This document shows positions 9,454 through 20,480 of a DNA stretch of 20,821 nt, in pieces. Every line of letters starts with the position of its first letter. The first letter of the stretch is position 1. Position numbers and translations under genes: made by a program. Origin of the DNA: Botryococcus braunii (lineage: Eukaryota > Chlorophyta > Trebouxiophyceae); assembly GCA_002005505.1 (NCBI GenBank), contig MVGU01001613.1, forward strand, positions 50,001 through 70,821, read 5' to 3'. The notes beneath the pieces were generated by a model that was not told the DNA's origin, searched no databases, and saw nothing but the letters and a program-made list of their open reading frames with translations.

Positions 9454-9545
9454 CAGTACAAGCGCCTACGACATCTTTTGTAAATTTCCGCCAATTCCTT
9501 CTCAGCCACTGCTCGTTGCTGAGGGTCATTTTTGGGGTCCTCGAC
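9454..9545 (-). CDS. Cassette D exon c
   Basis: A 92-nt minus-strand exon with acceptor TGTGTTGAAG and a canonical donor GTGAGT (9448-9453). It reads VEDPKNDPQQRAVAEKELAE, then IYKRCRRRLY, leaving TG (phase 2). It is 12 nt shorter than in A and B. The intron just after it retains the motif seen in all cassettes (TAGCTTG..ATTGAA on the minus strand). Best supported of the c exons at the splice-site level. Confidence 0.62.
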
Positions 9546-9626
9546 CTTCAACACACAGAGTGGAATTAAGACACGTCCTCTCCAAATGTCCGTATGACTA
9601 ATACCATTACAAGCTTGTACGCTCAC

Positions 9627-9675
9627 CTTCTTCCTGGCAGCCTCAATGTCCTCTGTAGTTAATATGTTGGTCCTG
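9627..9675 (-). CDS. Cassette D exon b
   Basis: A 49-nt minus-strand exon with acceptor GGGTTGTCCAG and donor GTGAGC (9621-9626). One base completes a Leu codon (CT+C) from exon a, then it reads RTNILTTEDIEAARKK in phase 0. It is one codon longer than the b exons of A, B and C. Introns of 57 nt (9676-9732) and 81 nt (9546-9626) flank it. Confidence 0.62.
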
Positions 9676-9732
9676 CTGGACAACCCCACACAGAAAGGTT
9701 TCGGGGTCAGCAAGGGAATGCAATGGACTTAC

Positions 9733-10037
9733 AGGCCGAGAAGGGGGGGGGGGAGAGAGAGTGGGCTGTAGAGGTCATATGACATGCAGTGTGTTTTGTA
9801 GTTGTCCTGGTTATCGCTGCTGAACGCAAGCTGTATCAAAATGATAACGCTTGCTTTGTTAGATTCCTCGAGTAACTGAGAAGGGATCCTGGTATCCTGA
9901 GAAAGGCGTTTTCTGAAGGGATCAGCAAGGGGGCTTGGGGTTTGAGGAAGGCAAGAGGACGGGCATTGCCCGTTTCTGTATTGGCTAGGCCTTGGAGCGC
10001 AGGCACCAGGGTGTAGGAATACCAGAGATGGACGCAC
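9733..10037 (-). CDS. Candidate first exon (exon a) of the cassette gene
   Basis: A minus-strand frame from ATG at 10035-10037 runs 101 codons and reaches a canonical donor GTAAGT (9727-9732) with two bases left over, exactly the phase exon b of cassette D needs. It includes LLEESNKASVIILIQLAFSS and ends with SPLSLPPPLLG. No domain or signal peptide is recognised. The start is only the first available ATG; an upstream exon joining at an AG near 9995 is possible. A plus-strand frame (9946-10215) is open over part of the same bases, so strand is not certain for the first third. The phase match and the 57-nt intron are the main support. Confidence 0.45.
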
Positions 10038-10218
10038 CTGGGAACTCTGGGACGTCCGGGCTGGCCTGCCTGCGAGGGATGCTGACGCATGCCCTCAGCG
10101 GTTGGCTCCAGAAAATCTGTTGATGGCCGAAGTGTGGATGCTGAACGATCCGCTGCACGATCCGGGGATTTGGAAGGGACTGACTGTGGAGGAACCCCAG
10201 GGCCTTCTGACTGAGTAA
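9946..10218 (+). other. Open plus-strand frame opposite exon a
   Basis: The frame is open for 90 codons, ending at TAA 10216-10218, and reads RLAPENLLMAEVWMLNDPLH and DPGIWKGLTVEEPQGLLTE. It has no ATG before about 10122. A GTAAGG overlaps the stop and could be a donor. The amino-acid composition looks protein-like and no family is recognised. It competes with the minus-strand exon a reading over 9946-10037. Confidence 0.25.
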
Positions 10219-10329
10219 GGGATTGGCCGGGAGCTCCTGCACCATCACATGATTCAGATGGTCAGACACATCACGTCGTCCCGCTGGTCACAAGCAGCCA
10301 CGGGGTTCTCTGGTGGAAACAGTGGCTCA

Positions 10330-10636
<307 letters not shown>

Positions 10637-10740
10637 TATAGAGGCAGGTACGAATAAAGACAAGGGATAAAGAGACAGACATACAGAGAGACAGACAAAC
10701 AGATGGACATACAGACAGACAGGACAGACAGACAGACAGA

Positions 10741-11560
10741 CGGCTAAGAGACTCCTAGATCCGGCAGAAAAATCGCAGGAGCCACGGCCCCTTCTTGATT
10801 TACTCTCCTCAACGGTTCTAAAAAAACAAGAGGAGGCCCCGACCATACCTTCGGAGTCTCCCATTGTATGCTGGTGTTTTGAAGACTAAAAACTTGCCGT
10901 TAAAATTTGTCGATAAAGGGGGGGGGGGGGGGGCACGCCCCGAGATACCCTCTTTCTGTGATTTTCGAATGCTCTTGCAAGCAATCCAATCCTGTGGCAG
11001 ACGTAAGAGTCAGTTCTCTGCAAGGTATGCTAGTCCGTATTGTAACTGCGTACCTTCGCGGCCGTGCCCTGGCAAGCGGACAGTGACGGCTTGTATGATA
11101 CGTCCTAGGGAACCTCTGCCCCTCTGTCCCCATGTCTTAAACAGAAAACAAAAAGGAACCAAGCGATCACTCCTTACCTGTCGGTGGTGCCCTCGCCGCA
11201 ACCGGCCGCAATCCTCTGAGTCGCTTTTGCAAAAACTCGATAAAGACTTCACTATGGGATTGCCAAGGTAATTTGTTTCTAGAAATCACCGTAAGCAGTT
11301 TTGGGCCATGGTAAACTCTCTTCTGGTGCAAGTAGTACTGTGGAAACCGTCACCGTAACACCGAGTCCCACAATCGGGGCCATAAACTGTTCCGGACTTG
11401 ACGGGACCATAAGCGAAATCCCAGCGCTCCCAGTGGCCATGAAAGCTCCGTCGCGCTCGGTCCCTGCAACAGCCAATCACAGGCCTCCCGTTCAAAGTTT
11501 GAACTTCAAACCACTGAAGAGTAGCGATAGGTCGCCTAGCTTATGCCCTTTTGACTAGCT
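10741..11560. other. Unique region with weak coding hints only
   Basis: A plus frame at 10743-10880 reads LLDPAEKSQEPRPLLDLLSS before a stop. Another at 11151-11268 reads KRSLLTCRWCPRRNRPQSSE, then SLLQKLDKDFTMGLP, before GTAATT; it follows an AG after a pyrimidine-rich tract. 11301-11558 is open but has no recognisable domain. A run of 16 G lies at 10919-10934. A CCAAT-like motif (CAGCCAATCACAG) is at 11468-11480. No gene can be firmly called. Confidence 0.3.
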
Positions 11561-11764
11561 TTACACTAGCAGCCCCAGCGCCACAGCTACAGCTGTAACA
11601 ACGAGCGATGGAATGATATTCCTCTTGCTCGATGTCAATTGTCTTTTGACTTCCAACATCAGGCCTTTGGCCCAGGTTTAACGGTGCGGTCCCCGTCGTC
11701 CCCGCCTATTCGCAAATGCGCCATCGTATGTTATAATACTTTACATACTTCTACAGTTTTTTCT

Positions 11765-11794
11765 AATTGCGTAGGCTAATTAGCCTCCGCAAAT
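11765..11794. promoter_or_regulatory. Imperfect 30-bp palindrome upstream of a candidate first exon
   Basis: The core AGGCTAATTAGCCT (11773-11786) is a perfect 14-bp palindrome. The dyad extends to AATTGCG..CGCAAAT with two mismatched pairs. It lies 18 bp before the ATG at 11812. A CGCAAAT word also occurs at 11710-11716, and TATAATAC at 11732. It could be a dimeric factor site; that is inference. Confidence 0.4.
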
Positions 11795-11811
11795 ACGCAG
11801 TTTACAGTATA

Positions 11812-12555
11812 ATGGCGGTGATTTGTAAGACCCGTATGCGTTGCAAGGGCTTCCTCCTGGGGACGTTGGAAGTCACGGACGCAAGACCAAAGAGCTTTAA
11901 ACTAAAAGCCTGCTCAAAGGTATGTTCTGCTTTGTTAAAAATGTAGAGAGATGTAGCGTCTGTCTGTGGGTTATTGCAAACCCCACTCGTCTCAGGTCTT
12001 CATCCGTTACCGACCGCTTAGATTTCATACACAAAAAGGGGGAAGGGGGGCGGCAACTGTACTTGCACTGTATATTAACGCAGCACAGAGTGGAGTACTC
12101 TACCAGTGAAAATTATGGCATAATTGTGGGAAGCGTGCAATTTTTATGTGCCCCCTGGGGATCATTTCTTACTACATTACTTGTAATAGTATTGTGCCTA
12201 AGTTGTTGGGGTTCGTTTTCTAGAAGCATGACTACGCAGTTATACTCTGCTCAAATAGCTTATTGTTCGCATGTAAGTTTTTGCGAGTGTTTCAGTGCCA
12301 GCTGTCTGTCAACTTGCTGCTGTTCTCCGGAGCAGTAAGGCATCACATGTGCAGGTCGTGAGGAATATTCTCCAATCAGTAACTCTGTACTTGCATGTAT
12401 ACATGTACGTACAGAATGCAGGGGAAGTGGGGTATGGCATGTCTGACTACGAATTGTTAGGCCGCATTGTGACCTTGGAAAGGAAGCTTGGCATGCCTGC
12501 AACAATTGCAAGCTGGAAGCCGCTGATGTCAGAAGGTGCTGGCTGTCCAATATGA
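11812..12555 (+). CDS. Speculative small plus-strand split gene
   Basis: An exon from ATG 11812 to 11919 (36 codons, MAVICKTRMRCKGFLLGTLE, then VTDARPKSFKLKACSK) ends at a canonical donor GTATGT in phase 0. A second exon at 12224-12272 has acceptor CGTTTTCTAG and donor GTAAGT, and reads KHDYAVILCSNSLLFA. A frame-compatible continuation is 12296-12334 and then 12422-12555, which reads MSDYELLGRIVTLERKLGMP and stops at 12553-12555. The weak point is the intron at 12273-12295, only 23 nt, so the middle of the model is doubtful. No domain is recognised. A 135-codon minus-strand frame is open over 12260-12667. Confidence 0.25.
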
Positions 12556-12754
12556 CGAAGCGTTGTCCATCCCATATGAATGCAAAATTTTCATGGAGCG
12601 ACAACAGTAGAAGGAGGATATGGAGCTTGTCTTGGATGCGGACGGTATCAGCCATGCATGAATTCATGTGTTTGGGTGTGGGGCATGTCGCAGAAGTTCC
12701 TCAATCCTTCTCCTACTCTCCCTACTAGTCGTTTGCAGGAAGGAGAGAGATCTC

Positions 12755-13375
<621 letters not shown>

Positions 13376-13578
13376 CCCCCCTCTCTCCCTCTCCCCCCAC
13401 GCCTCCCCCCGTATTTCCCTTGGGAGGGGGTGCGCACGAGGTGCTGAAGACTGGTTACATATGCTATATACTGTCTCCCACCAGGTGTAAATTGTCTGTG
13501 GGTGGTCCCCCGCGCGCAGTACTTCTCCCCCGTTCTCTCCCCATTTCTTTATCTCCCCTTCTCCTCTCCTTATCTCTG

Positions 13579-13820
13579 CGTAAGGCTCTCCATCATGCCC
13601 ATCCAGACGTCAATTCAGGTACTTACCCGGCTCCCGCCTGGGTTCGCATGACAGACAGGAGGAGAGCATACACGGAGGACAGGATGAGGGAGGGAGGAAC
13701 CTGATATGGTTCCCACACCACAATGTTGATGAGCACCTCGAAGCGCTTCAACTTCCGAACCATCTGTGGGTGTCGTGGTATACCTACGTAGGGACTTGGA
13801 CCCCCATGGAGAGTCGTTGA
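13579..13820 (+). other. Coding-like plus-strand frame, unrecognised
   Basis: The frame is open after TAA near 13577 to TGA near 13819. Its end reads NLIWFPHHNVDEHLEALQLP and NHLWVSWYTYVGTW. There is no ATG in frame. CAATTCAG at 13610-13617 could act as an acceptor. No family is recognised, and the frame overlaps one arm of the 16-bp inverted repeat at 13777. Confidence 0.2.
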
Positions 13821-13989
13821 CCGCTGCGATGCAAGAAGGGATTACTGCCGAAGCATAGCAGATGCTTTATACCCTTTTTTCAAGCATACGCCCCCCTCTC
13901 TCTCTACCACTCCCCCCCTCTCTATCCCGCCCCCCCCCCTCCCTCCCCCCTCCTACCTGCTGAGTGCAGGCTTGTGCCGGCTGCGGGCG

Positions 13990-14233
<244 letters not shown>

Positions 14234-14326
14234 ATGTGTGCTTCGTGCCCGCTCGTCTGAAATACCTGGGGGGGGGGGGTTAACTTTATTTAGTTCTGCC
14301 CATCTTCTGCTACTCTCCGCCAGACT

Positions 14327-14545
14327 ATGCATATACGAACACTAGTGTGCACTAGTTGTCTATGGCTTACGTTATTCAGAGTCGTGTTCCCATTGTTTTC
14401 TTGCTGTTGTAAGGTACCTGTACAGGTTGCTGCACAAAAGAACTTTCGGTACAATGAAACCATTGACCGGTTGGGATACACAAATCGACCCCAGATTGGT
14501 CTCCCTACACTGTCGCAGATGAACAGGGGATTGGGAGGGCCATGA
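14327..14545 (+). other. Coding-like frame, possible terminal exon
   Basis: After a pyrimidine-rich tract and GTACCTGTACAG (to 14425), the frame reads VAAQKNFRYNETIDRLGYTN and RPQIGLPTLSQMNRG, stopping at 14543-14545. The upstream half is hydrophobic and Cys-rich. No family is recognised. An inverted repeat ACTAGTG..CACTAGT lies at 14341-14356. Confidence 0.25.
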
Positions 14546-14980
14546 CTTTCCCATGTAGCTCCCAAAGTGCATCATCATGGGGCTCCCACGGCCACCCCAT
14601 AACCATATAATTATTAGTAGCCCATGGGGCCCCCTAACTGTCGCATTTTGGGGTCCCCATGACTCTCCCTAGACGCACCATTTTGGGGTTCAAATGACCC
14701 TCCCAGAACAACCATATTTCGGGTAGCCCATGGGGACCCCAAAAGGTCAGCTTCTGGGGCCCCCATGGCCCTCCCTAAGTGCATCAATCTGGGGCGCACA
14801 TGGCAATCCCAAAAGACTACTGTTCTGGGCTGCCCATGGGCCCACCAAATCTTCAGGAGCTTGGGAAGGCCATGTGGCACGCATCACGGTCCAAAAATTA
14901 GCAAGTGTGGGAGCTGTTTGGTGTATCTTTGGGACCTCCGGAGGGACCCCATGGGCGCCCCAATGATACACCAAACGGCT
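14530..14980. repeat. Diverged satellite of CCATGGGG/CCCCATGG type
   Basis: Repeated words such as GCCCATGGGG, CCCCATG, TTTTGGGG and CCCTCCC recur about every 55 to 75 bp. Units include stretches around 14627, 14655, 14728, 14761 and 14835. They are too diverged to fix a unit by eye. Many CCATGG and GGGCCC dyads are present. Confidence 0.7.
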
Positions 14981-14986
14981 CCCAAA

Positions 14987-15200
14987 CCTGCTACTTTTGG
15001 GATCCCAAGTGGTTGTAATTTATAGTATGGGGCCCCCTCAACTTTCTCAAGACCCTCCCAAACATGGCCCAAAAGGGTCCCAAAATCACACGCCCAACGC
15101 TCCCAACGCCCAAACACCTCCCAAAGCGGCGGTCCCAAAGCACTCCCAAACCCTCCCAACGGGTCCCAAACCTACGTAGGTATACCTTTTGGGTGCCTTT
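14987..15200. repeat. Strand-biased TCCCAAA-rich tract
   Basis: TCCCAAA or TCCCAAC recurs at least ten times on the plus strand within about 190 bp, ending at the ACCTACGTAGGT palindrome. The spacing is irregular. It resembles a CCCTAAA telomere word but lacks the T, so it is not telomeric. Confidence 0.65.
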
Positions 15201-15535
15201 TGGGGCACCCCTGGCACACCTTACTTTTACTAGTGGTTCCTGCGGATTTCCTTGTCCTGGCCTTTTCGTGTTCCTCAGCATTTGCTGCTTATGCGTTTTG
15301 GCCATTTCCATTCCCCATGCATACACTACACATAGCAGCCACATTTTTTTCGCTGTAGAAGCATGTTTGCTGGTCTATCATGTACTACAGGAGGAGTTGG
15401 CTTGTGAGTGCTGTATCAGTTCGAGGGTAGTGTCGCTTCAGTGGGCTACTTAGGGAAAGTTTTGCAGTGTTTGAAATGTCATCTGAATTGCCAATCAGTC
15501 ATTTTATTTCTGTGATTAATACATAATGGTGTTGT

Positions 15536-15640
15536 CCATGAAATGGCAGTAACTTGGCAATAATCCATGACATGGCAGTGACTGGGCAATAATCACTGAC
15601 ATGGCAGTGACTGGGCAATAATCCATGACATGGCAATAGC
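15536..15640. repeat. 29-nt tandem repeat
   Basis: About 3.6 copies of a 29-nt unit (CATGGCAGTGACTGGGCAAT core) at 15536, 15565, 15594 and 15623. The last copy is cut short. Confidence 0.92.
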
Positions 15641-15649
15641 GCAAATGTG

Positions 15650-16060
15650 GGAGGTGAACAGGGTTGTTTATCTCACAGAGCATCTGCAATTGCTCGTCAA
15701 AAACCGTGTCAATAGGGAAGGCCGAGGCCAAGTATAAAATAAAACTGGATGTTCGGGGGGAATCCTACGTATAGTGATGGTAACTGGGAGGCGCTTCAGA
15801 ATGTCAGACACCCATTGCAGCTGCACCACTTTCATGATTTGGGTGGAGCGGTCCTCTTCCTTGGTGCCATGGATCTTTGCAACATGGATCTTTATACTGT
15901 GGCTGCGCTTTGGACTTGGGAGGGTGGGTTGCGACTTAGAAGGGTTTGGGGCTGGGGGGGTAGTGCACGTGGAGTTGAAGGTTTGCCACAGTGGCTACAC
16001 TTGCCGGACACAAATTTGCCTTTAAAGGGCGGGGAGAGGCTAGTCAAAGAACAACATTGA
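15650..16060 (-). other. Minus-strand coding-like fragments, possibly decayed
   Basis: Three minus-strand stretches look protein-like but lie in different frames. About 15890-16060 reads FKGKFVSGKCSHCGKPSTPR, with a C-X2-C pair. About 15670-15885 reads KIHGTKEEDRSTQIMKVVQL and QWVSDILKRLPVTITI. About 15640-15735 reads AFPIDTVFDEQLQMLCEINN. An acceptor-like TTTCCAG lies just upstream, at about 16060-16066. The CXXC pair lacks the His and Cys of a zinc knuckle. It could be exons or an old retroelement; neither is proven. A 103-codon plus frame (15749-16060) is open on the other strand. Confidence 0.3.
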
Positions 16061-16197
16061 CCTGGAAATTGGGCCAAGGATAATAGGCCTAAGAAGGAAG
16101 GAAGGAATATCACATCCAGGACCAGCCAATATTGCTGAAGAAAACCTACGCACCCACTTTGTGACTAAAGCACTCGAAGGCTATCTGACTCTTCCAG

Positions 16198-16598
16198 GTG
16201 CTGTGCGACCTTAGTTGGCTAGACGTTGGTCATTACTGTAATGCCGTTGTGCCTGCTGGTCCTGGATGTCAGATTCCTTCCTTCCCTTCCTTCTTCAGCC
16301 TTGGTCCCTTTGTAGCCCTGAAACTTCTCAGCTCTCCACCGTCCTGTCTCTGTCCGGAGTCTTTCCGTCCCCTGCACTTATTTGCGCCCACCGGCCTGCA
16401 TGGCAGGGTGACAGAATTTTTGCGGCAGAAACGTTTTACTACGGCGAGTTGCCAGCATGCATGGTTCCCCCCCCCCCCCCGGGGCCCCCCGGGGAGAGTA
16501 GGGCCCACCGCATATGTGATGCCAACATGATTGTGGCGGGGACCAGTGTTGAAATCACACACCCGTCATTTCTCCCCTCAAACGCTATGAGCTGTTAG
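16198..16598 (+). CDS. Candidate terminal exon, unrecognised
   Basis: A strong pyrimidine tract ending CTTCTTCAG (16299) precedes an open frame to TAG at 16596-16598. It reads PETSQLSTVLSLSGVFPSPA, then GDRIFAAETFYYGELPACM, a proline run, and DANMIVAGTSVEITHPSFLP. The proline run is encoded by a C14 tract at about 16467-16480, prone to slippage. No domain is recognised. Composition after the acceptor is more protein-like than in the other two plus frames. Confidence 0.35.
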
Positions 16599-16801
16599 TA
16601 CACGTGGATGATCGGCGCTGGGCCCGGGGGCGGCCAGAGCCAGGGCCGGATCCCCAGCCTGCAGGCCTGCGCATGCCAGCACTAGTGGACGTCTTTCCCC
16701 ATAGGCTTGCATAACTTTTAGACAAAATCTTATAAGCCTGTTTGAAAAAACCATTATGGCATGGTCTGCCGGCCATAAGATCAACAGCTTGGACCATATG
16801 G

Positions 16802-16817
16802 TGCACCACGTGGTGCA
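16802..16817. promoter_or_regulatory. Perfect 16-bp palindrome containing CACGTG, near a TATA-like word
   Basis: TGCACCACGTGGTGCA equals its own reverse complement and carries the CACGTG core bound by plant-type bZIP and bHLH factors (established knowledge). CATATATAC follows directly at 16816-16824, and an ATG lies at 16833. A core promoter is plausible on either strand. Confidence 0.4.
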
Positions 16818-17130
16818 TATATACTATCGCTATGTCCGTTACTTGGGGGGACGGAGGCTGATATCAATAGTTTGGCTTCTGTGGTTCGTAGGGTGTCTGC
16901 GATATCGACATCGAAAAGAATGTTAAAAGGTACAGGATGTTCGCGCGATTACGGCAGTGGGGTTGGCTGACCTCTTTGCCCTCTTTCCCTCATGAAAAAG
17001 GGGCCAGCCTGAACAAGAACTGAGATACAACATGTCCTGGTAAAATTTGATCTTTCGAACATGATTATACATGCAAGTGTCATGATCCCCAGGCAACAAT
17101 CACTAATTTGCTTGAAGCGTCTTATCTAAT

Positions 17131-17340
17131 ATGTCGAATGCCGTACACGTTTGTAGTGCCATGTGCAGGATCTCGGGCGCCAATGCTGCTGTACATGTAC
17201 AGCTGCCAGTGGGAATGGCCATTGGCCCACAGGGAGGGGGGGGGGGGTCAGCAGGAGCTTTAAATGGCGACGGACTCCGAAGCTTCTTTAAGACGGATGT
17301 CAAACTCGAGCCTTGCAGCGGCATTTACACACATCTCTAA
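17131..17340 (+). other. Small open frame, unrecognised
   Basis: 69 codons from ATG: VHVCSAMCRISGANAAVHVQ, a five-glycine run encoded by a G tract, then LRSFFKTDVKLEPCSGIYTH and a stop. It has no domain, and a minus-strand frame is also open. The rest of 16610-17456 shows no other feature beyond the palindrome. Confidence 0.2.
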
Positions 17341-17456
17341 CGGCTTGTCTGTCATGCACACGGGTTTCGAGATCAAGATGAGCTAAAACCTGAACACGTG
17401 ATTACATGGTACATGTCAACGTACAAGGAGGTCGAAGACGTGCTAAACTGTACTAT

Positions 17457-18940
17457 CTCGACATGTAATACCACGAGGCTAGCCGTGTGTATGAGTTATG
17501 AAAAATATACATCAAGCCACATATTATTAAGTTAACGAAACACATGGACTAACCCAACTGGGTACGGATGTACAGTTGTGCCTGGACCCTATTAATTAAC
17601 TGACAGAGGCTGGCTCACACCACCTCGCGAGTCAGCCACGGGCAACAGCGGCCTCATGAGACCTCTGCGGTGCTTCTGATGGTCTAAATACAGCTTGTCC
17701 AAAACATAGAAACCCATACAAGCAATGCAATCAAACAAACACCGGCACCGCTTTGAAACCTCCGGGAGTTGTGGTTACCAGTGTCCAGCAAGCCCTAGAG
17801 GGGTTCACCAAGTTTTGTTACACCACGAGGACCCATGCCTTGTCCCGGCATCAAACAGCATTGTTTTGTATACACGCGGCTGTGTCTGATATGGGCATCG
17901 AGGTCAGATCAACACGGTCCCATCTGTCCGTTGAGATAATGACTACTGGTACCCCACATGGCAAAAAGTACAGCCTCTGCTGGAGGCTTGGCTGGGCGTC
18001 GCGCAAAACAATGACTCGCAGCAAAACAATAACCCGCAGCAAAACAATAACCCGCAGCAAAACAAAGTCCTCTCAAGCACCACCAAACACGCCAGGTATA
18101 AACTGTCAGCGATGTCAACAGACATGGCAGTGACGGCACACTCGTTCCTTCTAACGGCATGAATACGCTACAGCCTTACCTCTCTTTTGCGGACCGTGCT
18201 ATTAAATCTTAGACGGACTTCCGCGGAACTCCTGTCCTCACCGACCAGGGATGAACCCCCCCAATAGCCTTGAATAAAATATGGCGAAAGGGATCATGCA
18301 TGTGCCAATCTCTGGGACCATGCACTATGCAAACTTAAGTTTAAACTGTAACAAATAAAGTTTAAACTCTATACTATACTTTGGCTGATCAAAAGGGACC
18401 ATGTGCCATTCCCATATGTGCATGCATGCACAATAGTAGCTGTGTAAAAGTTCCAGCTATGTTGTAGAGCGCGACAGCATTGGGGTGCTGACCCCTCTTG
18501 GGCCTGGTGCCAAGTGAGCAAGACCCTCTGGCAAAACTTATCCTAATAATGCGGACTGGATCCCCAGCCTTGTGAGATAGAAATGTGCTCGTCCGCCATG
18601 CAACCCTCTTGCGAGACTGGCCTGCAGTCTGTCCCCTTCTGCTATCTTCGTGTCCGCCCCCCCGGGGGGGGGGGGGGGCGGGGGGCTGGAGCTCCTGTCG
18701 TTCCCGGGGCTCACCCACCACCCAGCGCGGAGACCTGGCCTCCCCCCCCCCCCCCCCAGTGGCCTGGTCTGCTGGGCACCGCCTTCCCTAGCTACATCGT
18801 TCTCAACCTTCCTACTCCCTTTCCATGCAATGTGTGGAGTGTGCCAGAGACATGGGGTGCTGATGTATTGAACGCGCGTGCGTGGCCCCCTCCCCCCCCC
18901 TCAAACACACACACACACAACACACACACACACACACACA

Positions 18941-18980
<40 letters not shown>

Positions 18981-19912
18981 TAAGAGAGGATTGCCGGGAC
19001 TGAGAGAGAGAGGATCGGGAAGGGGAGGAGGGCTCTCGTCGGACTGCTGTATAGGCTGACTGGGGGACCTGAGTTCAGAGATTTCTACCCTGAAGTTTGG
19101 TACCAATGCGCTCAATGGACTGGGTGGGGTACAGGGGAGGCATTCTTGGATGGGGCCGCTGCAGGGGTGACGGGCATTCTTGGGTGGGGCCGTTACAGGG
19201 GTGACGGCATTCTTGGGTGGGGCCGTTGCAGGGGTGACGGGCATTCTTGGATGGGGCCGTTGCAGGGGTGACGGGCGATCATGCTGCACAAGCGGCCCTC
19301 GGCCCCTGCGCACCCCGGGGCCTCCCTCAGCAGCAGCCTGGCGGGTCGCAAGCACCGCACTCAATTGGGATAAACAAACGCCTTTGGGAATGTGCATCCA
19401 TCCCTTTCTGCCTCTGTCTCTGTGGCACGGACTTCATGCGCCGTCGTCGCCTCTCTTTTGCTGTCTGCCGGCCTCCTGCCTTGCCAGATTGCTGTCCTGC
19501 CTGCTGCCACAGTGTCTGTCCTTGCCGCTGCCACAATTGTTGTCCTGCCCGCTGCCACAGTGTCTGTCCTGCCCGCGTGCCTTGATGCCTCTGATCTTTT
19601 CTGACGGGCCTTGCTGTCACATCTCACACAATTTCAAAAAAATGTTTGGCTGTGAGGTGCCGTCGAGCTGGAGCCGTGTCACTCCTGCGCATCTTACCGT
19701 CTTTGGGCCAGAGTGTCTGTTCGATGGCCGACCCACCCTCTTTGTATCTTTGACGCTGGCCGTAACTTTCTACTCGCCTCCTCCTCCACTCCGAATTCCT
19801 CCCGCTTCCCTGCTCTATCCCCTGGTCTGCCAGTACGGGTGGTTTCCTCATCTCTTACTGCAGAAACACAAGCTCTGGATTCTCCGGTATGGACTGGGAG
19901 GTGTTGGTGTTG
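17457..19912. repeat. Right copy of the large direct duplication
   Basis: Partner of 1-2716. It contains the 18-nt array (18003-18066), an AC array with two single-base interruptions (18905-18978), the 34-nt minisatellite with about four units (19138-19280) and the 24-nt minisatellite (19489-19585). Homology resumes beyond the AT-rich stretch at about 20300. Confidence 0.9.
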
Positions 19913-20098
19913 TTGTGTGTATATGTTGTCGTCCGTGTGAGCCATGCCAACAGGCCGAGGTCGCTTTTTGTTCCACGAAGTATTTTTGTCAATCATCCTG
20001 TTCAGGAACACTGTCCATTATATAGAAAACCACAAGACCGTTTCGCATTAATTTCGTTTTGGCATTTTAAAGTTACCCCGGAATTTGTGAGCTCATTT

Positions 20099-20104
20099 TT
20101 TATT
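20099..20104 (-). promoter_or_regulatory. AATAAA-like polyadenylation signal
   Basis: The minus strand reads AATAAA here, 24 nt after the TGA of the candidate terminal exon at 20128-20286, in an AT-rich stretch. Green algae often use other signals, so support is modest. Confidence 0.35.
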
Positions 20105-20127
20105 TAAATCGTTTGTTTGAAGTCATA

Positions 20128-20286
20128 TCATTTTATGAACGTCAAGACTGCGGCACACCATTCTTTAAGACATGAGGATAGCGCCTGTGAAAACTGCAAT
20201 CGAAATATTCGGGGTGACAATAAGATATGAAATCGAAAGGTTTCGCCAAGGAATTCGTCATTATCAGCACCAAAAAAGAGTTTCGC
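20128..20286 (-). CDS. Candidate terminal exon of the right-hand coiled-coil gene
   Basis: A 76-nt intron (20287-20362) with donor GTACGG and acceptor GCATTGGAG leads, in phase 0, into a 53-codon frame ending TGA at 20128-20130. It reads AKLFFGADNDEFLGETFRFH, ILLSPRIFRLQFSQALSSCL and KEWCAAVLTFIK. The intron size matches those of the cassette gene. An AATAAA follows within 30 nt. No family is recognised. A plus frame (20172-20297) is also open, so strand rests on the splice phase and position. Confidence 0.4.
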   Translation of the reverse strand, partial: AKLFFGADNDEFLGETFRFHILLSPRIFRLQFSQALSSCLKEWCAAVLTFIK

Positions 20287-20300
20287 CTCCAATGCAGGTG

Positions 20301-20356
20301 TGTATGGGTGTGTACAGCTGCATCATGGCGTATGGGTGTGTACAGCTGCATCATGG
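20301..20356. repeat. 27-nt direct duplication inside the intron
   Basis: GTATGGGTGTGTACAGCTGC plus CATCATG occurs twice in a row (20303 and 20330). The left copy of the block has a single related unit at about 2958-2984. Confidence 0.85.
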
Positions 20357-20362
20357 CCGTAC

Positions 20363-20480
20363 CTGTCGCTGTTCCCGCATCTGGTTCAGCTCCTGCCCAG
20401 TGCCGCCACCTGCTCCCGCAGGCGCTCATTTTCTTGCTCCAGTGCTGCCACGCGCATCTGCACCAAGTCAGGGGGCCTTG
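20363..20480 (-). pseudogene. Coiled-coil exon (right copy), frameshifted
   Basis: On the minus strand it follows the IQPGQPLQQ array and reads LVQMRVAALEQENERLREQV, then AAL; after a shift of frame it reads QELNQMREQRQ up to donor GTACGG. Two single-base shifts break the frame: one in the C run near 20470 (the left copy has one more base) and one near 20398. Classic leucine-heptad coiled coil. Either this copy is a pseudogene or the assembly has errors in homopolymers. Confidence 0.5.

Noticed and set aside
14987..15200. Interstitial telomere repeat
   Set aside because: The word is TCCCAAA with irregular spacing, not CCCTAAA in tandem.
15536..15640. CRISPR-like repeat of 29 nt
   Set aside because: The units abut with no spacers and the context is eukaryotic. 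It is a simple tandem repeat.
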